From assembly GCA_037975125.1 (NCBI GenBank), contig CM075853.1:72022109-72086108 (forward strand): a stretch of DNA of 64,000 bases, given 5' to 3'. This document shows, in pieces, positions 13,942 to 26,660 of the stretch. Made by a program: the position numbers and the translations under genes. Position 1 is the stretch's first letter. Each line of letters begins with the position of its first letter. A model generated the notes under the pieces. That model was given only the letters and a program-made list of their open reading frames with translations, had not been told where the DNA came from and searched no databases. The stretch comes from Latrodectus hesperus. Lineage: Eukaryota > Arthropoda > Arachnida > Araneae > Theridiidae.

Positions 13942-14759
13942 CTTCTTCTTCTTAGAATTGTGTTTGTATGTCATTGGGCACCTGTGCTTTTATCAGCATT
14001 TTGTACCAATAACTCCAAACCCAATGTTTCCTAGTTCCAGTTACTCGGGTCACCCACTTTATTAATAAAGTCCGATAACCCTTTAATGTAGTCTAGGTGT
14101 AACTCTCTAGTATGGATGATGCCTAAAGAAGTTAATCTAGGGAGGGCAAGAGCCTCGCATTCATGAATGATATGCTCTGCCGTTTCCTCTCGCGTATGAC
14201 ATTTCCAGCAGATAGGGTCTTGCTGAAACAGTCCCATCTGGTCAGAAAGTCAGTCATGCTAGGGATAGCTTTCTGGCTTTCACCAGAAGAAGATGGTTTG
14301 GAGGTCATTTCTACCTCAAGTGAAAGATTCATTACTGCCCCTTTACAAGATTGCCTCTGAGTTCCCTTGTGTTTTTTAGCAAGGTCTACTTCAGAGGCTT
14401 CACCTGCAAATGCAGAAAGGCTTGTTATTTCTTGTGTCTTTTCAGCCACAAGATAACAATTAATAAGCTCAGGTAATATAAGTCCACCCAGCATTGCCTG
14501 AGATAATGGGCAAGGCAAATTACTCTAGAAGTTTTCCAGGCAACTAGAGGCTCCGTTAAGACACCAATACCGAGGTGCCAATTAGCCCTAGGCACGGATC
14601 GCATAACACCAGGGTTTACGGGAGCTGGTTCGCGGCCTCTGATTCTATATTCAAGGCTATCCTGTCATTCCTACAGGACATTCGGCGATCCACCACCTGC
14701 CGACGCGCCTGGTGGCTGCTCAAGCCCCAGGAAGGTACGCGTACCCCCTGGTTCCAGGT
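13942..14759 (-). mobile_element. LINE-derived non-autonomous retroelement, copy A
   Basis: An element of about 818 bases whose 5' end is on the right (CCTGGAACCAGG...) and whose 3' end at the left finishes in a (GAA)n-type tail. It is flanked by a 10-bp direct repeat, TTCAATACTT (13932-13941 and 14760-14769), consistent with target-primed reverse transcription. In sense order it holds: an apparently non-coding G+C-rich 5' segment of about 300 bases with the palindrome GGTACGCGTACC; a frame reading VAEKTQEI...EVEMTSKPSSSGESQ...SMTDF, possibly an ORF1 start; a change of frame; then the C-terminal zinc knuckle of a LINE ORF2 (ICWKCHTREETAEHIIHEC, CxxC...HxxxxC) ending VGDPSNW before a stop, and a short 3' UTR. 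It therefore looks like a full-length LINE with most of its interior deleted. The same structure and the same ends recur at 45908-46733. Confidence 0.82.
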
Positions 14760-14769
14760 TTCAATACTT

Positions 14770-17700
14770 AGTATTTAATAATATTGAGTGTAAAAAAATA
14801 TTTTAATTTCCTAAATATTTGTTGTCTGATGTCATTAAATTGTTAGAAGAAAATAATGTAGAATTTTTTATTACGAGAAATTAGATAACAGCAACAGTTT
14901 GAAGGGAAGCCGGAAATTAAACTCTTAAAACAATATCAAAAAGATTTATTTTTAGCAATACCAGATTGTAATGACGGCGAATTATGCGTGCTAAGACTAT
15001 TGATTGAAGAATTGGATTGAATAAATAAATTGTGTACACACGTGTGCAATCCGAACTCACATGAGCCCCCTAAATATGCATTGAATAACTGTCAATAAAT
15101 ATTGACTAATCAATGGATACAATAATCTTTTATCAATGGTTGTCCACATATTTATATGTTGACATTTTTATGTTGTTTTATGTTGACATATTTATATCTA
15201 CATTTATGTCAGCATAGATAATATGTTGAAAAACGAACAAATTACTAGGAAAGCTACTTAAGAGAAATATAGTGATCCAAAATATGATAGTGATAGGACA
15301 AAAAGTTATAATAAAAATGATGGAGGCAACCATGTCATGTGACATTGTTTCCCTGTTATTAAAGTTTCATGTGGACATTAGATGGCATAAATAGATAAAA
15401 AAAAATTCCATCAAGTAACTGGAAGTCAGTTGCCAACTTGATAGGCTTGTAAGAAACTTTTTGAGAATGCCAAGGTTCACGAGGGACAGTGGTGCCAAAG
15501 GTAAACAATCAATGATTAACGTAGAGATTTTAAAAGTCCTGATATTAAAATGAGCCTTCAGTTGGCTTAAGATTGAATACAATGCTCGTATCGATATATT
15601 TTATCGAGAATTCAAAATTCATCTTGATAATATATTTCATAAATTAACATAAAGTTAATTATCAGAAGAACCAAAAGACCAAGAGTGGACGAAGACCAAG
15701 AGAAAAATGTGTGTGGACCAAGAGATAAAATAAAGATTCGGAGACTCATGATATTTATATAAAAATAAGCTAATTTCTTAAAAGAATAAAAATATTGGGA
15801 CAGAAATATAAAAAATTTTTCATACTCCATTTTTCAGGGAATGATCACCCAGCCGTTCAAGATAGATCAGGTTTTCTTTTCGTTTGATGGCCAGATATGA
15901 ATTCTGTTTGAAAATAACTTCAGAAGAATTTTTATCCTCAGTAACTTTACAAGGAATTTCAGCTAATTATAAGAGCAAACTTTGAATTTCTTTTCTGAAC
16001 GTTTTGAACTTTTGATGAAAGCTCTGCAGACCTTTATTGACAAAATCATATTGAAAAAAATACTATTTTATTTGTTTGCTTCTAAAGTTAAAATAAATTG
16101 AAAGAGCTAAAATTTTTGCCAATTAAAAAATAATTGTTGTTTTAGTTATTAACTAATTATTTTAGTATTACTAAAATTTGAATAATTGATTAAGTCTTAC
16201 AATTTCATAAAAAATTTTTAGCAATTTATAAGTCAAATAAAATCAATTCATTATGTATTAAGCTAACCTTTTTTGCGTGTAATTTTTACCCAATTTATTA
16301 GTTTTTATGTTGTTACTGTATATTTATTAAAGTGTGTATGCGTGACATGTAGCTTAAAATAGGACTATATTGGAATTGTATCTTCAAAAGTAAAGTTCAT
16401 TCTATTTTCTTAATTTTATTTTTATGTAATTTTACCGTTTTAGTTTTACAAAATCATATTTTCTTGATAATACAAAGTATTAATTTAGGTGAACATTTCC
16501 AAAATATTAATTATGTATACTTTTAGTTTGGGTAGAGTTGCATTTTATTGGATTGACGTGTCTTTTACAAAAATTTCATTGAGTAATTTACAGATTTATT
16601 TTTCTAATGAAAAATATTTAATATCTGCGTAGATAATTTCTATTCAGTAACACCGTCTTACTGTGAGTTTTAAAAGATACACATATGCATAAGCTTAGAA
16701 GTTCTAATCAAAACTAATTAATTATCTGATTCATAATGATTAACACTGATTTAAATAAGTTTCGAGAGCAATTGCAAAGAAGAAAATGTTTTCCTAATAA
16801 AAATTCTTGATCTGATTTATCTTTAAAACCTGTATTCAAGACTGAAGTGATGAGGTTTGGAAGCCAATCTTAAAAGTATCTAAAGCATATTTCTGGACGG
16901 AGAAAGCTCTGCACCAATGTATTTCTGCTGAAATTCAAAATAAAGCATAAAAAAATTTATGCTATTAAAAAAACTATTAAATAAACATTGTAACAGCTAG
17001 AAGCAATTTTTATATTCGTATTAAATTATTTTCAATATTAGAGAAGAAAATGAGATACATTGTCAAAAATTGGACACGATGTTGTTTTTGTCCAAGCTTT
17101 TTGCATTGTTCGGCCGAAGTTAGTATTTGTTTCTTAATGTGAACTGGTAAAAGGCTAACCAATGAAGCCATTACCTGATGATGATTGAAAATATTCTCGG
17201 AAGTTTTGGTTTATTTTTGACATGTAAAATTCTAAGGCGCAATAAAAAACTAAAAAATTATCGTAAAATAAAATAAATATATTAGTACTATATTCTTTTG
17301 AATAATGACTGATTAATTCCAAGAATTTCCAATTTGAAAATAATCATACATGTTTGTAATCATGCATGTTATTTTCTAAGAATCATATTTAGAATTGAAT
17401 TCATTGTTTTTATTTCATTTTTAAATTTGATTCAGACTTTAAGCAACATTATCAACAAATAAAATAGAAAAGAAGGAAGTTTCTTTTTGTGGAAACTGAC
17501 AAACACATATCAAGATATAATGAAATTTTCTTTTGTTCTCAAAATCGATTGAGGATTTTAAATGTTTCCTGGTTTTTTCAAGGTAAACAACTGTTTATAT
17601 TCTCTGAAAATGAATCATCCTCATATATTTTATTTCAAATAATAGGGACATTTATATTAAATGATTTGTTTTGATGACGACTTCAATTATTCAATTTATG

Positions 17701-17930
17701 CGATTAAATGAATTCTTTTTTATATACAGGGTAATTACAAATTATTCATCTGAATTGGGAAAATTGTATTCCACAAAGTACATAAAATATAGGGCACGAT
17801 GGAAAAATATAGCAACGATGAAATATAGTTAGTTATAAGTTCTTTACACATCATCAAAAATTTTGTACATGTTTTCCTCATGTTGTGTAGTAAACATCTA
17901 TGTAGTTGCGTGTCCGAATATATCCTTGTC
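14770..17930. other. A+T-rich stretch, no assignable gene
   Basis: No repeat termini or RNA genes seen. Minus-strand frames of about 70 codons at 15367-15582 and 15612-15830 are Leu/Phe/Ile-rich, match nothing known to me and are probably chance. Confidence 0.5.
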
Positions 17931-17942
17931 TGTATTCACCAG

Positions 17943-17992
17943 GGATGAGTGATGAAATACAGGAGTCCATTCAACGTTGTCGGCAAAATAAG
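17943..17992 (+). other. Possible short coding exon (weak)
   Basis: A pyrimidine-rich tract ending CACCAG precedes the segment, as at a 3' splice site. An ATG at 17945 in fair initiation context opens 16 codons reading MSDEIQESIQRCRQNK, followed directly by GTATGC, a usable 5' splice site. The composition is unlike the surrounding A+T-rich DNA. At 50 bases, and with no partner exon found, this could easily be chance. Confidence 0.2.
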
Positions 17993-18194
17993 GTATGCAG
18001 TCAATATATACCGGAAGAAAAAATTCATAAACAGTAAGATCATTAGACTTTTGAGTTACTTGACAAGATACAAATTGCTTTTTGTCGATTAGTCCTTATT
18101 TTGGAAAGTACTATCGCATTATCAATTGTTGAATCCCATTGAAACAAACAAAACTTTAAAATATATTGTTTTCGTTGCAGATAACTAGGAATTA

Positions 18195-18906
18195 TTAGGT
18201 TGGGGAATAAGTTCGTAGTGTTTTTACTAAAAACTTTTATTTAAACAAAAAACAACAATTATATCAATAATTAGTCAATTATATATTCGCCGCGTTGCTG
18301 TTTACAACCCCTTCCCACCTCTCGACCAATTTGTTGATGCCGTTCCACCAAAAATCGCCTGGTCTGGTGCCAAAGTAGTTGTTGAGCCAGTTTTTAAGGA
18401 CCTCTTTGTTATCGAAGGTAACGCCTTTCATATGGTTTGACAAGGAGCGGGAAAAATGGTTATCGGTCGGTGCAAGGTGCGGAGAATACGGCGGGTGCTG
18501 AAGGACCGCTTATTCAAGCTCTTGGAGTGCGGCTTTGAAGATTTGTGCAACATGGAGCCTGGCATTGTCGCGAAGGAGTATGGTTTGACCATGTCGATCA
18601 GGTCTTTTCAATCGAATAGCCTCATTCACGGGGTAGTTAGGAAATGTAGAGGTCCTTGTTGACTGTCGCATTCTTTTCGAGCATTTCCCAGTGCACCAAG
18701 AGGTCCTTAAAAACTGGCTCAACAACTTCTTTGACACCAGACAAGACGAATTTTGGAGAAAAGGCATCAACAAATTGGTCGAGAGGTGGGAATAGGCTGT
18801 AAACAGCAACGGCGAATATATAATTGATTAATTTATTTATATAATTATTGTTTTTTGTTTAAATAAAAGTCTGTTAAAAACGCTACGAACTTATTCCCCA
18901 ACCTAA
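18195..18906. mobile_element. Fold-back mariner element
   Basis: A 712-base element that begins TTAGGTTGGGGAATAAGTTC and ends with its reverse complement, flanked by TA on both sides (18193-18194 and 18907-18908). The inverted repeats are unusually long: the left arm is about 18195-18406 and the right arm about 18698-18906, similar throughout with scattered differences. Both arms carry the 3' UTR and C-terminal coding end of a mariner transposase, as LKNWLNNYF on the minus strand at left and LKNWLNNFFDTR on the plus strand at right. The 5' end of the original element has thus been replaced by an inverted copy of its 3' end. The result is non-autonomous and could be mobilised only by a transposase supplied elsewhere. 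Transcripts would fold into a long hairpin. Confidence 0.92.
18282..18696 (-). pseudogene. Mariner transposase C-terminal fragment
   Basis: On the minus strand the remnant starts at HWEMLEKNAT. It continues through VNEAIRLKRPDRHGQ and ILLRDNARLHVAQ (the second catalytic Asp, usual form DNARPHV), then ALQELE, an in-frame stop in place of the usual Trp, HPPYSPHLAPTD (the third Asp), FSRSLSNHMKGVTF and on to the C-terminus. Exactly 34 positions separate the second and third Asp, the D34D spacing of mariner. The N-terminal DNA-binding domain and the first catalytic Asp are absent because the sequence upstream is the inverted 3' end. No function is expected from the protein. Confidence 0.9.
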
Positions 18907-18909
18907 TAA

Positions 18910-21860
18910 ATATGTGAAATTTTAAGCAGTCAAAATCTGATAAGTTATTTGTATTCAGCCTGTACATATTTACTTATTTAATAATAAATGCAATAGTCAG
19001 TGATTGTTTTTATTTTTACTTTTCCACTCGTCTAGTTTGTTGAAGCATTATTATCTTCTGTGTTTCAAGGTTTTGTTTGAAACCAAAAAAAATGTATTAT
19101 ATTGGAAGATTCCCCGAAATAAATTTCATGAGCTAATTATCAAATAATTACATAGATCATTGTAATTATACTTATTAACAAGTGAAATAAATAGGATACA
19201 ATGGCTCAGCAATCTCTCAAACATGGCGAGCATCTCCATTTGTTAATTATTTGTCACTCAGTGATCATTATCAGGTTAATGACGAAAATCAATCTCTTGT
19301 TGTATCAGACCCAAGATAAAATAGAACTCATGAACTTTTGAATTAGTGCACACCATCCAGCTGAAGCACTCCAGAGCATTCCAATTTTTTTTCTCCCTTT
19401 AAGCATTTACAATGATTAATTAGTATTTAAAATTGGAGATATTTGTTAAAGGGACATATAACATTTTCCAAGTATCCATAGAAGAATATCTCAAAAAATG
19501 GGTACCGTCGCAGAATAAATGTGTGATGTGATGTGCGCTATAGATGTTGTGATCGTGTGGGTCGGGTTGTACCTTTAGAATGACATTTTTGCATATACAG
19601 AAGCTCTAATTCGTTTCGACCTACAGTTTAAATTGGACTTCAAACCATTACTCTTGATGTTGTACAATTTGTTGCTCAACGCTCATTTTTTTTGTAACTC
19701 AAAAGCTTATTATACCAGGATCTAAATTTAAATAAGATTTTGAATAATTACTAACATTTACACTCTAGGTAAGAATCGAATCCTTGAACCATTGAACCGA
19801 AGTTGAACTTATGAATGGAGGAATTTTGAATTTCAAAGCTCTTACCATTCAGATCGAAATCTAGTCTCTGATTTAACGTTATATATTTGAAATAGAAAAC
19901 TTTGCAGATCATAAAATATTTAAAGAACCGTAAGATAGCACACAAAGTCTTATATGTCATCAAACTGATAATCGGCTTTTGACTTATATTTTTGCTGCCT
20001 ATGAGCATTTGATTTGTAACTCATTGAAAAATGAATAAAAAATTCTTTATAACACATTTTTCGATGCTCTTTGCACCTAGTAATGAAGAAGATGGCTTGT
20101 CAACAGGAACCTCTAAATAGACATGATTCGAATATCTCTATTAGAAAACACACGTATATAAGGTTTCATTTAAAAATATTAGTTGATTATATATTTTAAA
20201 TACAAATGGAACGTTATTTCTTCGTATAGAAATTCAAAAATAATAAACAATACTTAATCATAAGTTTGTTTTTTCTTTATTTTATTATTATTATAATTAT
20301 TGGAGAAAATTTTTAAGTAAAATCTCAGATGGTTGAAAAAGATTTAGTCCTTCACCTATGTGTAAATAGAACACATAAAAATACAGTAAGAGCGTATGTT
20401 CAAAATTATTCATATTAAGTAACAAAAATCAGTATAATCGAAAACAAACTAAAATGTCTAGTTACAAACTGTCATTTTTGAGAAAAACAATCTAGAAAAA
20501 TAATTCGGTATTTTATTTAATTGAACGAAAGAAATACTAAAGGATTCTTGCTCGAATATTTTTAGTACTGCACTTATTTTTGTTTCTGAAATTTAAGACT
20601 TATCTTTTAAATACATGACTGAGTGTGTGTGTGTGATAATTTAAAATGAATCACATTTATTTTACTGTCGTTTCATTTTTAATTTAAACTTAACACCATT
20701 GTTCCAATATTTTGTTTTAGGATTTGATAACGTAATCAAATCTTTATTATCTAATGTATTTGATAAAAACTTGGTAACACAAAGCAACTTTGCATTCCGA
20801 AAAAATAAAAATTAATAACTAATAAAATTATGTATTTTTAAGGAAAGAATTCATCGCATTGTGTTTAATTTTGTTTTCTTAATTTTGGAGTAATTTTGAA
20901 GTATTTATATGCACAAACTGGCAATGAATTAGAACCTATGAGATTTTCATTAAAACGGAATGGCCCATGGAAGAGCCACATAATATTTTCCAAGATAAAT
21001 AGTTTTTTATGGGATAGGTTGCATGCTGTTAGAATGCTACCATAAATAAGATGAAAAGTGCATTTTGCGATGAATGACATAAAATGGGTAAAATAAAATA
21101 TTTGCTAGCATTTGAAAAAGGGTTCATGCTTCTTTGGAAAAAGTGACTTCAAAGCAATAACATCCCAGTATTAGAGAGGCACAAATCTTATTTCTATTAA
21201 AAATCTATGAAAATGATTAAAACTTACGTTATCAGACTGTTTGTGTATCTCTTTTTTAACTTATATAATAAGATTTCCTTCACAAATTTATATCATCATA
21301 ATATATCTTGTTTAAATTAACTTTACAATGATATAAAATTTTATAACCTAGTGTTATATATATTCAAATATTCCAAGCAAAATTTTTACCAAAATGTTCC
21401 CACAATTTTGATCACAACTGTAGTCTCAATGCAAGTAAAACTTATATTGGTGCATTGTACGTTTAAACCTATTTAAATGCATAAAAATGTTACAATGTTA
21501 CAACTCTATAATTGCTGTGTAAGACTTCAAAAAGTCACATAATTGTAAAAGGAAAAAAAAACCGCTAAAAACAGAAGACAAAAACAACTTCGAATTAAGG
21601 GAAAAGATAAATGTATAATTTTAACGTATTTATCCCATTCAAAACTCTTCAATAAAAAATTTTGCAATCGCTCTCAACGATTTTCGTAAAAGTCTGATTT
21701 TCTAGAAAGGAAAATGGGATTAAATAAAACACGCTCATACAATAAAACACACTCATAGTTATTTGAATCAGTCCAACTTTTTCACATATAACATAAAATC
21801 AAAATAGGATTTTAAGAATAAAACAACGAATTTATTACATTAATGAAGGCAAAATTACTA
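18910..21860. other. A+T-rich stretch, no assignable gene
   Basis: Nothing firm. Near 19750-19870 on the minus strand, GGATTCGATTCTTACC resembles a worn tRNA-type B box and may be a SINE remnant. Other frames look like background. Confidence 0.5.
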
Positions 21861-21862
21861 TT

Positions 21863-21908
21863 AAAGAAAAAAAATACAATTATAGTCACAATTGTATTTT
21901 TTTTCTTT
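21863..21908. repeat. Perfect 19-bp inverted repeat (hairpin)
   Basis: The arms 21863-21881 and 21890-21908 are exact reverse complements (AAAGAAAA...TACAATT / AATTGTA...TTTTCTTT) with an 8-base loop, ATAGTCAC. Confidence 0.9.
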
Positions 21909-22850
21909 TTTTAAAGCCATTTATAAGAAATTTGTGAAAAAGCTAAAATTTTATTATTGATTTACTTTCTTTTTCCCTTTTTTAATAACAAATTATTGGC
22001 TTAGATCGTAAATAAGAATAGTCATTTTGATTTCTATCCACATTTGAAATTTAAAAAAATTTCTATTCTAATTACAAGATTACCAATTTAACTAAATCCT
22101 AACTTTAAATCCTATCATTAAAAGTTAAATGAATAACTTTAAATGAATGCTATTATTTGAAATTATTCTGACACTATCGGTAATTTTCTTTTGATGTGAA
22201 TGGAAACTTAGATGTGGGGAGAAACAAGATTGATCATTAAATGATGCGAAATCTTAGAGAAACAGTATTTAATACTATTGGATGTCTCATTTTTATGGAG
22301 CTTTGGAATTTAAATGTGTTCGCTGGAGTGGCGAAGAGAGTATTCAAATACTTCCATTTAAAATAGAGATTTATCATGTATTGCAAATTTAGTCTATATA
22401 CATAAAATCAAATTGAATTTTTACTTCCAGATCGTTATTGTATAAAAAATAAACTAGAAAGTTAATTTATAAAATTAAACTATTACAATAACATTCGCAA
22501 AAACAAAGAAACTGTGGATAAAATAAGGCTTTCGCAACAGAAATAAATTTTAAGAATAAAAACTGGAAAATGAATTTTAAATAAGAGTGATGAAGAACCA
22601 CACAAATAACTATATTTTTATCTAAATTTTTTGGCTGAAATTTATTAACAAGTGTCCATAACCAGAGTGCGAAACCTAAGCCTATAAGGGAGAATGAAAC
22701 CATGAATTTTTTCTGTGTCACCACACACACATGTAAGAAATGAGATTAAAAAAATCACTTAAAAAACAAAGTGATTAACAAATATAAAATATAACATTTC
22801 TATTTCGAAAAATGTTATTGTTCAAAGAATTGAATTCAAATGACGTTTGA

Positions 22851-22894
22851 AAAAGCAGCATTAATTAATGAAAACATTAATTAATGCTGCTTTT
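22851..22894. repeat. Perfect 20-bp inverted repeat (hairpin)
   Basis: The left arm 22851-22870 (AAAAGCAGCATTAATTAATG) and right arm 22875-22894 are exact reverse complements around an AAAA loop. Confidence 0.92.
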
Positions 22895-23290
22895 AACATT
22901 TATGAGTGCATATTATTATTTTTTATTTTCAATATGCACAACAAATCACTTTAAGGATTTTCATTTTTTTGCCAGAATTTGATATAATGTATGATCATTA
23001 ATGCCATGATGTGCTTTTTTTCCAATTATGCAAAATTTTAAAATAAAAATTATTTTTTAGTTAAAGTTTGGAATCAAAATCAATAATATAAACTGTACTT
23101 TATTAATAAAATCTCTTAATTGATTTCCAAGAACAAAATTTGGATAAGGAAAGCAAAGTATTTTTTACTGTTCGTACTCAAGAGAACATATATATGCTAT
23201 TAAATGATCTTAAAACAATTTTATAAAGTGAATGATGTCATGCTAATTAATTTCTTTCCACTTCTTTGTAAGTGTACATATTTTAACAGT
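22895..23290. other. A+T-rich stretch, nothing recognised
   Basis: Background composition with no open frame or repeat signature. Confidence 0.5.
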
Positions 23291-23460
23291 CCACATATTA
23301 GGACTACACATTTTGAAATAGTAGATATCGGATATGATCCCAGCTACTATTGAACAACAGAAAAAGAGTGTTAAATTTCTACATGTACATTTGCAGAGAC
23401 TGGTGCTTTGATGACACTAGATAAAAGATAACCCAACAACTAGACGCTATTGTCAGACTT
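23290..23460 (+). repeat. Worn tRNA-derived SINE (family 1), 5' part
   Basis: GGATATGATCCCAGC followed by TTGAACAACAG matches the B-box and post-B-box segment of the copies at 26428 and 41330. The body is too degraded to follow past about 23450. Confidence 0.4.
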
Positions 23461-23659
23461 TTCTAAGTACATACTAGCATTTACTTTCTAGGAAGATCTT
23501 ACAAACATTGTGGTTAGCAACTCACCATAAAGAGCCCAGAATGCAGAACCGCAACAGCCATGTCTCATTCACATGTTTAACACTGGCTAAGATTTAACTT
23601 GTCACCTTCCAATCTGAAGGGTATGGTCCAACTATTAGGCAGTAGAGAGTAGGGTATTT

Positions 23660-23935
23660 TGAGACTGCATAGTAAACAGCCTAACGACCTAAGACTGTTA
23701 TAAAGGATTTAATTAAGCACCGCGTAAATGGTCTTCCGGAAAAAATTTTCAAAGATAATATACCACATTCACACGTGTCACGAGGGAGAAAACCCAGAAA
23801 ACTCCCAAGTAACCACCTCGACAGACAGGAATACAGGCATAAGCGCGACATCCATTTCCTGTGCCCCACAGTAGTTGAGATAGAACCTAAGATGTTTCCC
23901 TCAGTAGAACGCTGGTCTACCACTAGGCCGCAATG
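23660..23935 (-). repeat. tRNA-derived SINE (family 1)
   Basis: Read on the minus strand, a tRNA-like head begins GCGGCCTAGTGGTAGACCAG (A-box region), with a worn B box, GGTTCTATCTC. The shared body follows (TGGGAGTTTTCTGGGTTTTC, TCCCTCGTGACACG), and the distal part contains CTGTTTACTATGC. The same body and distal block occur at 24868-25130. SINEs carry an internal RNA polymerase III promoter and depend on a LINE for mobility. The 113-codon minus-strand frame across it is an artefact. Confidence 0.7.
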
Positions 23936-24394
23936 AAACCAAAGATGAGTACTAAGAAATTTTTCGAATATTGCGATACAAAAATGAAGTCCATTCTCTA
24001 GAAAAACGTTCACGATTTCCACATTACGCGAAGCTTAATGAAAGAAAAGATCAAATAGCTCATTAAACAGGGTCTCATATTTTAACAATAAATTTGATTG
24101 CAATAAAGAGCTGTAACAAACTTATTTTTCGTATCCTATTTGGGATTTATAACTAAAATCTGTAATACAGATATGTAACGAATTGTACATAATTTATTCC
24201 ATTAAGTAATGAAGTTATAACATTTCTTCCAATGTTTCATTATCTGTAAATATAACGCATTAAATTCCAGATGTTTTATCTGATAAAACCTAATGCGTTG
24301 CAAATAAGTACTTCCTTAAAGGAAGCTTTTTAAATTTATTCCATTGTATTCGTAACTCACTTTTGATATACGCAGTAGGGTTTTATTTATTTTT

Positions 24395-24547
<153 letters not shown>

Positions 24548-24867
24548 ATTCCACTAATGCATTAGCTGCGTGAAATAGATCTCTCTTCAAAATATAATAA
24601 GCATTGCAGATATTTATGTTTGTATACTTTGGACAACACACACATTCATTTTAGTAAAATATTGGATGAATTAAAGACGTTAAATATTTCATTTACCAGT
24701 TTGAAACTATTAGCTGTTATGTGCTATCGAATCAGAATAAATAAGTAACAGGAAGTAAGAGAATACACATCTCTCCTCGAGTCTAGTCAAAGACCTTCAC
24801 GCTAATGAACGCAAACGAGTTGGCTATTTGCTTTTCTTGTGGAAAAATAAGTGATGTGACATCAATT

Positions 24868-25130
24868 TGACAACGCATAGTAAACAGCTCAATGTAATAC
24901 TACTGTTGTAAAGAGTATTTTAATATCAAAAGCTTAAATTGTTTTTCGAGGGATTTTTCATAGACAGTAGGCCATATTGAAGAGTCACAAAGGAAGAAAC
25001 CCTGAAAAATTTCAATTCCGACAGGAGTGCACACAAAAGATAAAAATGCAACATCCCTCTGACATGATTGGAATCAAACTTGTGAGCTTTCGCTCTGAAG
25101 ACTACCATGAACCCCTCATCCATTAGCTTA
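24868..25130 (-). repeat. tRNA-derived SINE (family 1)
   Basis: Minus-strand order is the same as in the copy at 23660: a head with GGTTCATGGTAGTC, a B box AAGTTTGATTCC, body TCAGGGTTTCTTCCTTTGTGAC, and a distal block with ACAGTAGTA and GCTGTTTACTATGCG. The copy is old, with many differences from its relatives. Confidence 0.65.
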
Positions 25131-25139
25131 AAGGACGAC

Positions 25140-25400
25140 GCATTGTGTCATAGTAGTACGTTGAGAATATTAACGTTCGGCGATAAAGGGCGTTCTGCTT
25201 TCCTAAGTTAAAAGAGCTGTGGAAAGATTCGATCCCACTCAAGCATTGAGAACATGTCCATTATGCAGGAGCGTGTGATGACAGAGTTAACGCTTCAAGG
25301 GCTATTCGGCACTCAGCGCAGTCGACTGCAGTGGGATCGATTGCTGCAGCATTGCGAGTCTGAATTCATTCCACACCCATGACGTCTCATCAGATTCATT
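25140..25400. other. G+C-richer block, unassigned repeat-like
   Basis: Contains AGATTCGATCCCAC (B-box-like, plus strand) and TGCAGTGGGATCGATTGCTGC. The mixture suggests further SINE or LINE debris next to the SINE at 24868. No complete structure could be drawn. Confidence 0.3.
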
Positions 25401-26427
25401 TTTTTTTTTTTGTGTGTGTGTGATTCTTGTTTTTAAGCTCGGCGAAACTTCCGAAATCATTCTAGCGTTTGCGTGAAGAGTACGATAATGTATGCTTTGC
25501 TTTAAGACACAGAAGAAAAAAATTAGCGTCGTTAAAAATATTGATTTTTTATTACAAAGTTCTTTAAAAATATAAGACCGGATTTTTTTTTCATTCAAAT
25601 GTAAATATAAAATGTGCTGATGATATAAAAAAAAAATATTTTAAATAATTATATTGTTTATAATTTACATTATCTTGCGACGTCAATTAACGTCAGATGA
25701 TAAATTTTTTATGTCTTAAAAAGATTAAATAAGAATCGAAACAAAGTAATAGAACTCAACATTATAGACTAGGCAAAACTTTTTTATTCGATTAAAATGA
25801 TTTATATGTTACTTTGTTACATTTATGCAATGAAATGTTATTTTTATTGATTAATGGACTACATTGTGCATTATTGATTGGACATAACCAATAAAAAAAT
25901 GGTTAATGTTGGGAAAAGCAATAAAGAGAACTCCATTATTGCTCCGGAGCGAAAGTAGGACATTGTACTACCGATAAATCTAAAAATAATTAAAATAACG
26001 TTTCTAAAATCGTGGGCATCAAATAATTTTCATCTAAATTTAAATCCATTATTTCTGAAATATGCAGTCAGTGAGTCAGAAAAATGCTGTAGGCGACATC
26101 TTTTGTTTCTTAAATGCTTCTGAGACAAAACTATTAAAATAATCAAAAAAATTTAATTCGGTCTTCGAATGAGTGAGAAAGAGCGTTTATAGATTCTTTT
26201 CGTGTGAGATTTATTTATTTGAAAATGAGATGAAATTAGAGAGGAAATTTATTTGAAAATATATTTGATACGGAAACGTTCTTCATTATTATAAATTATT
26301 TTATGCTAATTTCTTTCAAATAAAATGGTTAGACTGTAACAGGTAAATTAGAGATATCATTTGACAGTAAGTGACAAACTATCATTTTAAAAGAAAAATT
26401 ATCAGAATTACAATAAATAAAACAAGT
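25400..26427. other. A+T-rich stretch, nothing recognised
   Basis: Background sequence with a short (TG)n run near 25412. No credible frame. Confidence 0.5.
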
Positions 26428-26660
26428 GGCAGACCTTGGGTTCGATCCTAGCCATTCTTAAACAACAGGAAAGGAATGATGCACTTAAGCTGTTTGCTTT
26501 GACATTTTTCGTTGTGGATACTTGGTAGTTTTTCCGGGTTTTCTGCTTTGTGACACGGCCCACAAATAGAGCCCACTATTGATAAAAATCTTCCCAGGTG
26601 ACAAAACTCCATGGATACCCAAATGCTTCACAACGGCTCTTAGATTATGCATTACAGATA
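26428..26660 (+). repeat. tRNA-derived SINE (family 1)
   Basis: A well-preserved B box, TTGGGTTCGATCCTAGCC, is followed by TTAAACAACAGGAAAGGAAT and then the body TTTTTCCGGGTTTTCTGC, TTTGTGACACGGCCCAC. The A-box half of the head is missing or worn. This is the clearest plus-strand copy of the family. Confidence 0.7.

Noticed and set aside
14575..14778. Plus-strand frame and its partner at 45885-46091
   Set aside because: Both are antisense translations of the 5' segment of the LINE-derived element; they lack a role of their own.
23681..24022. 113-codon minus frame as a gene
   Set aside because: It lies over a tRNA-derived SINE whose head and body can be identified; the frame is incidental.
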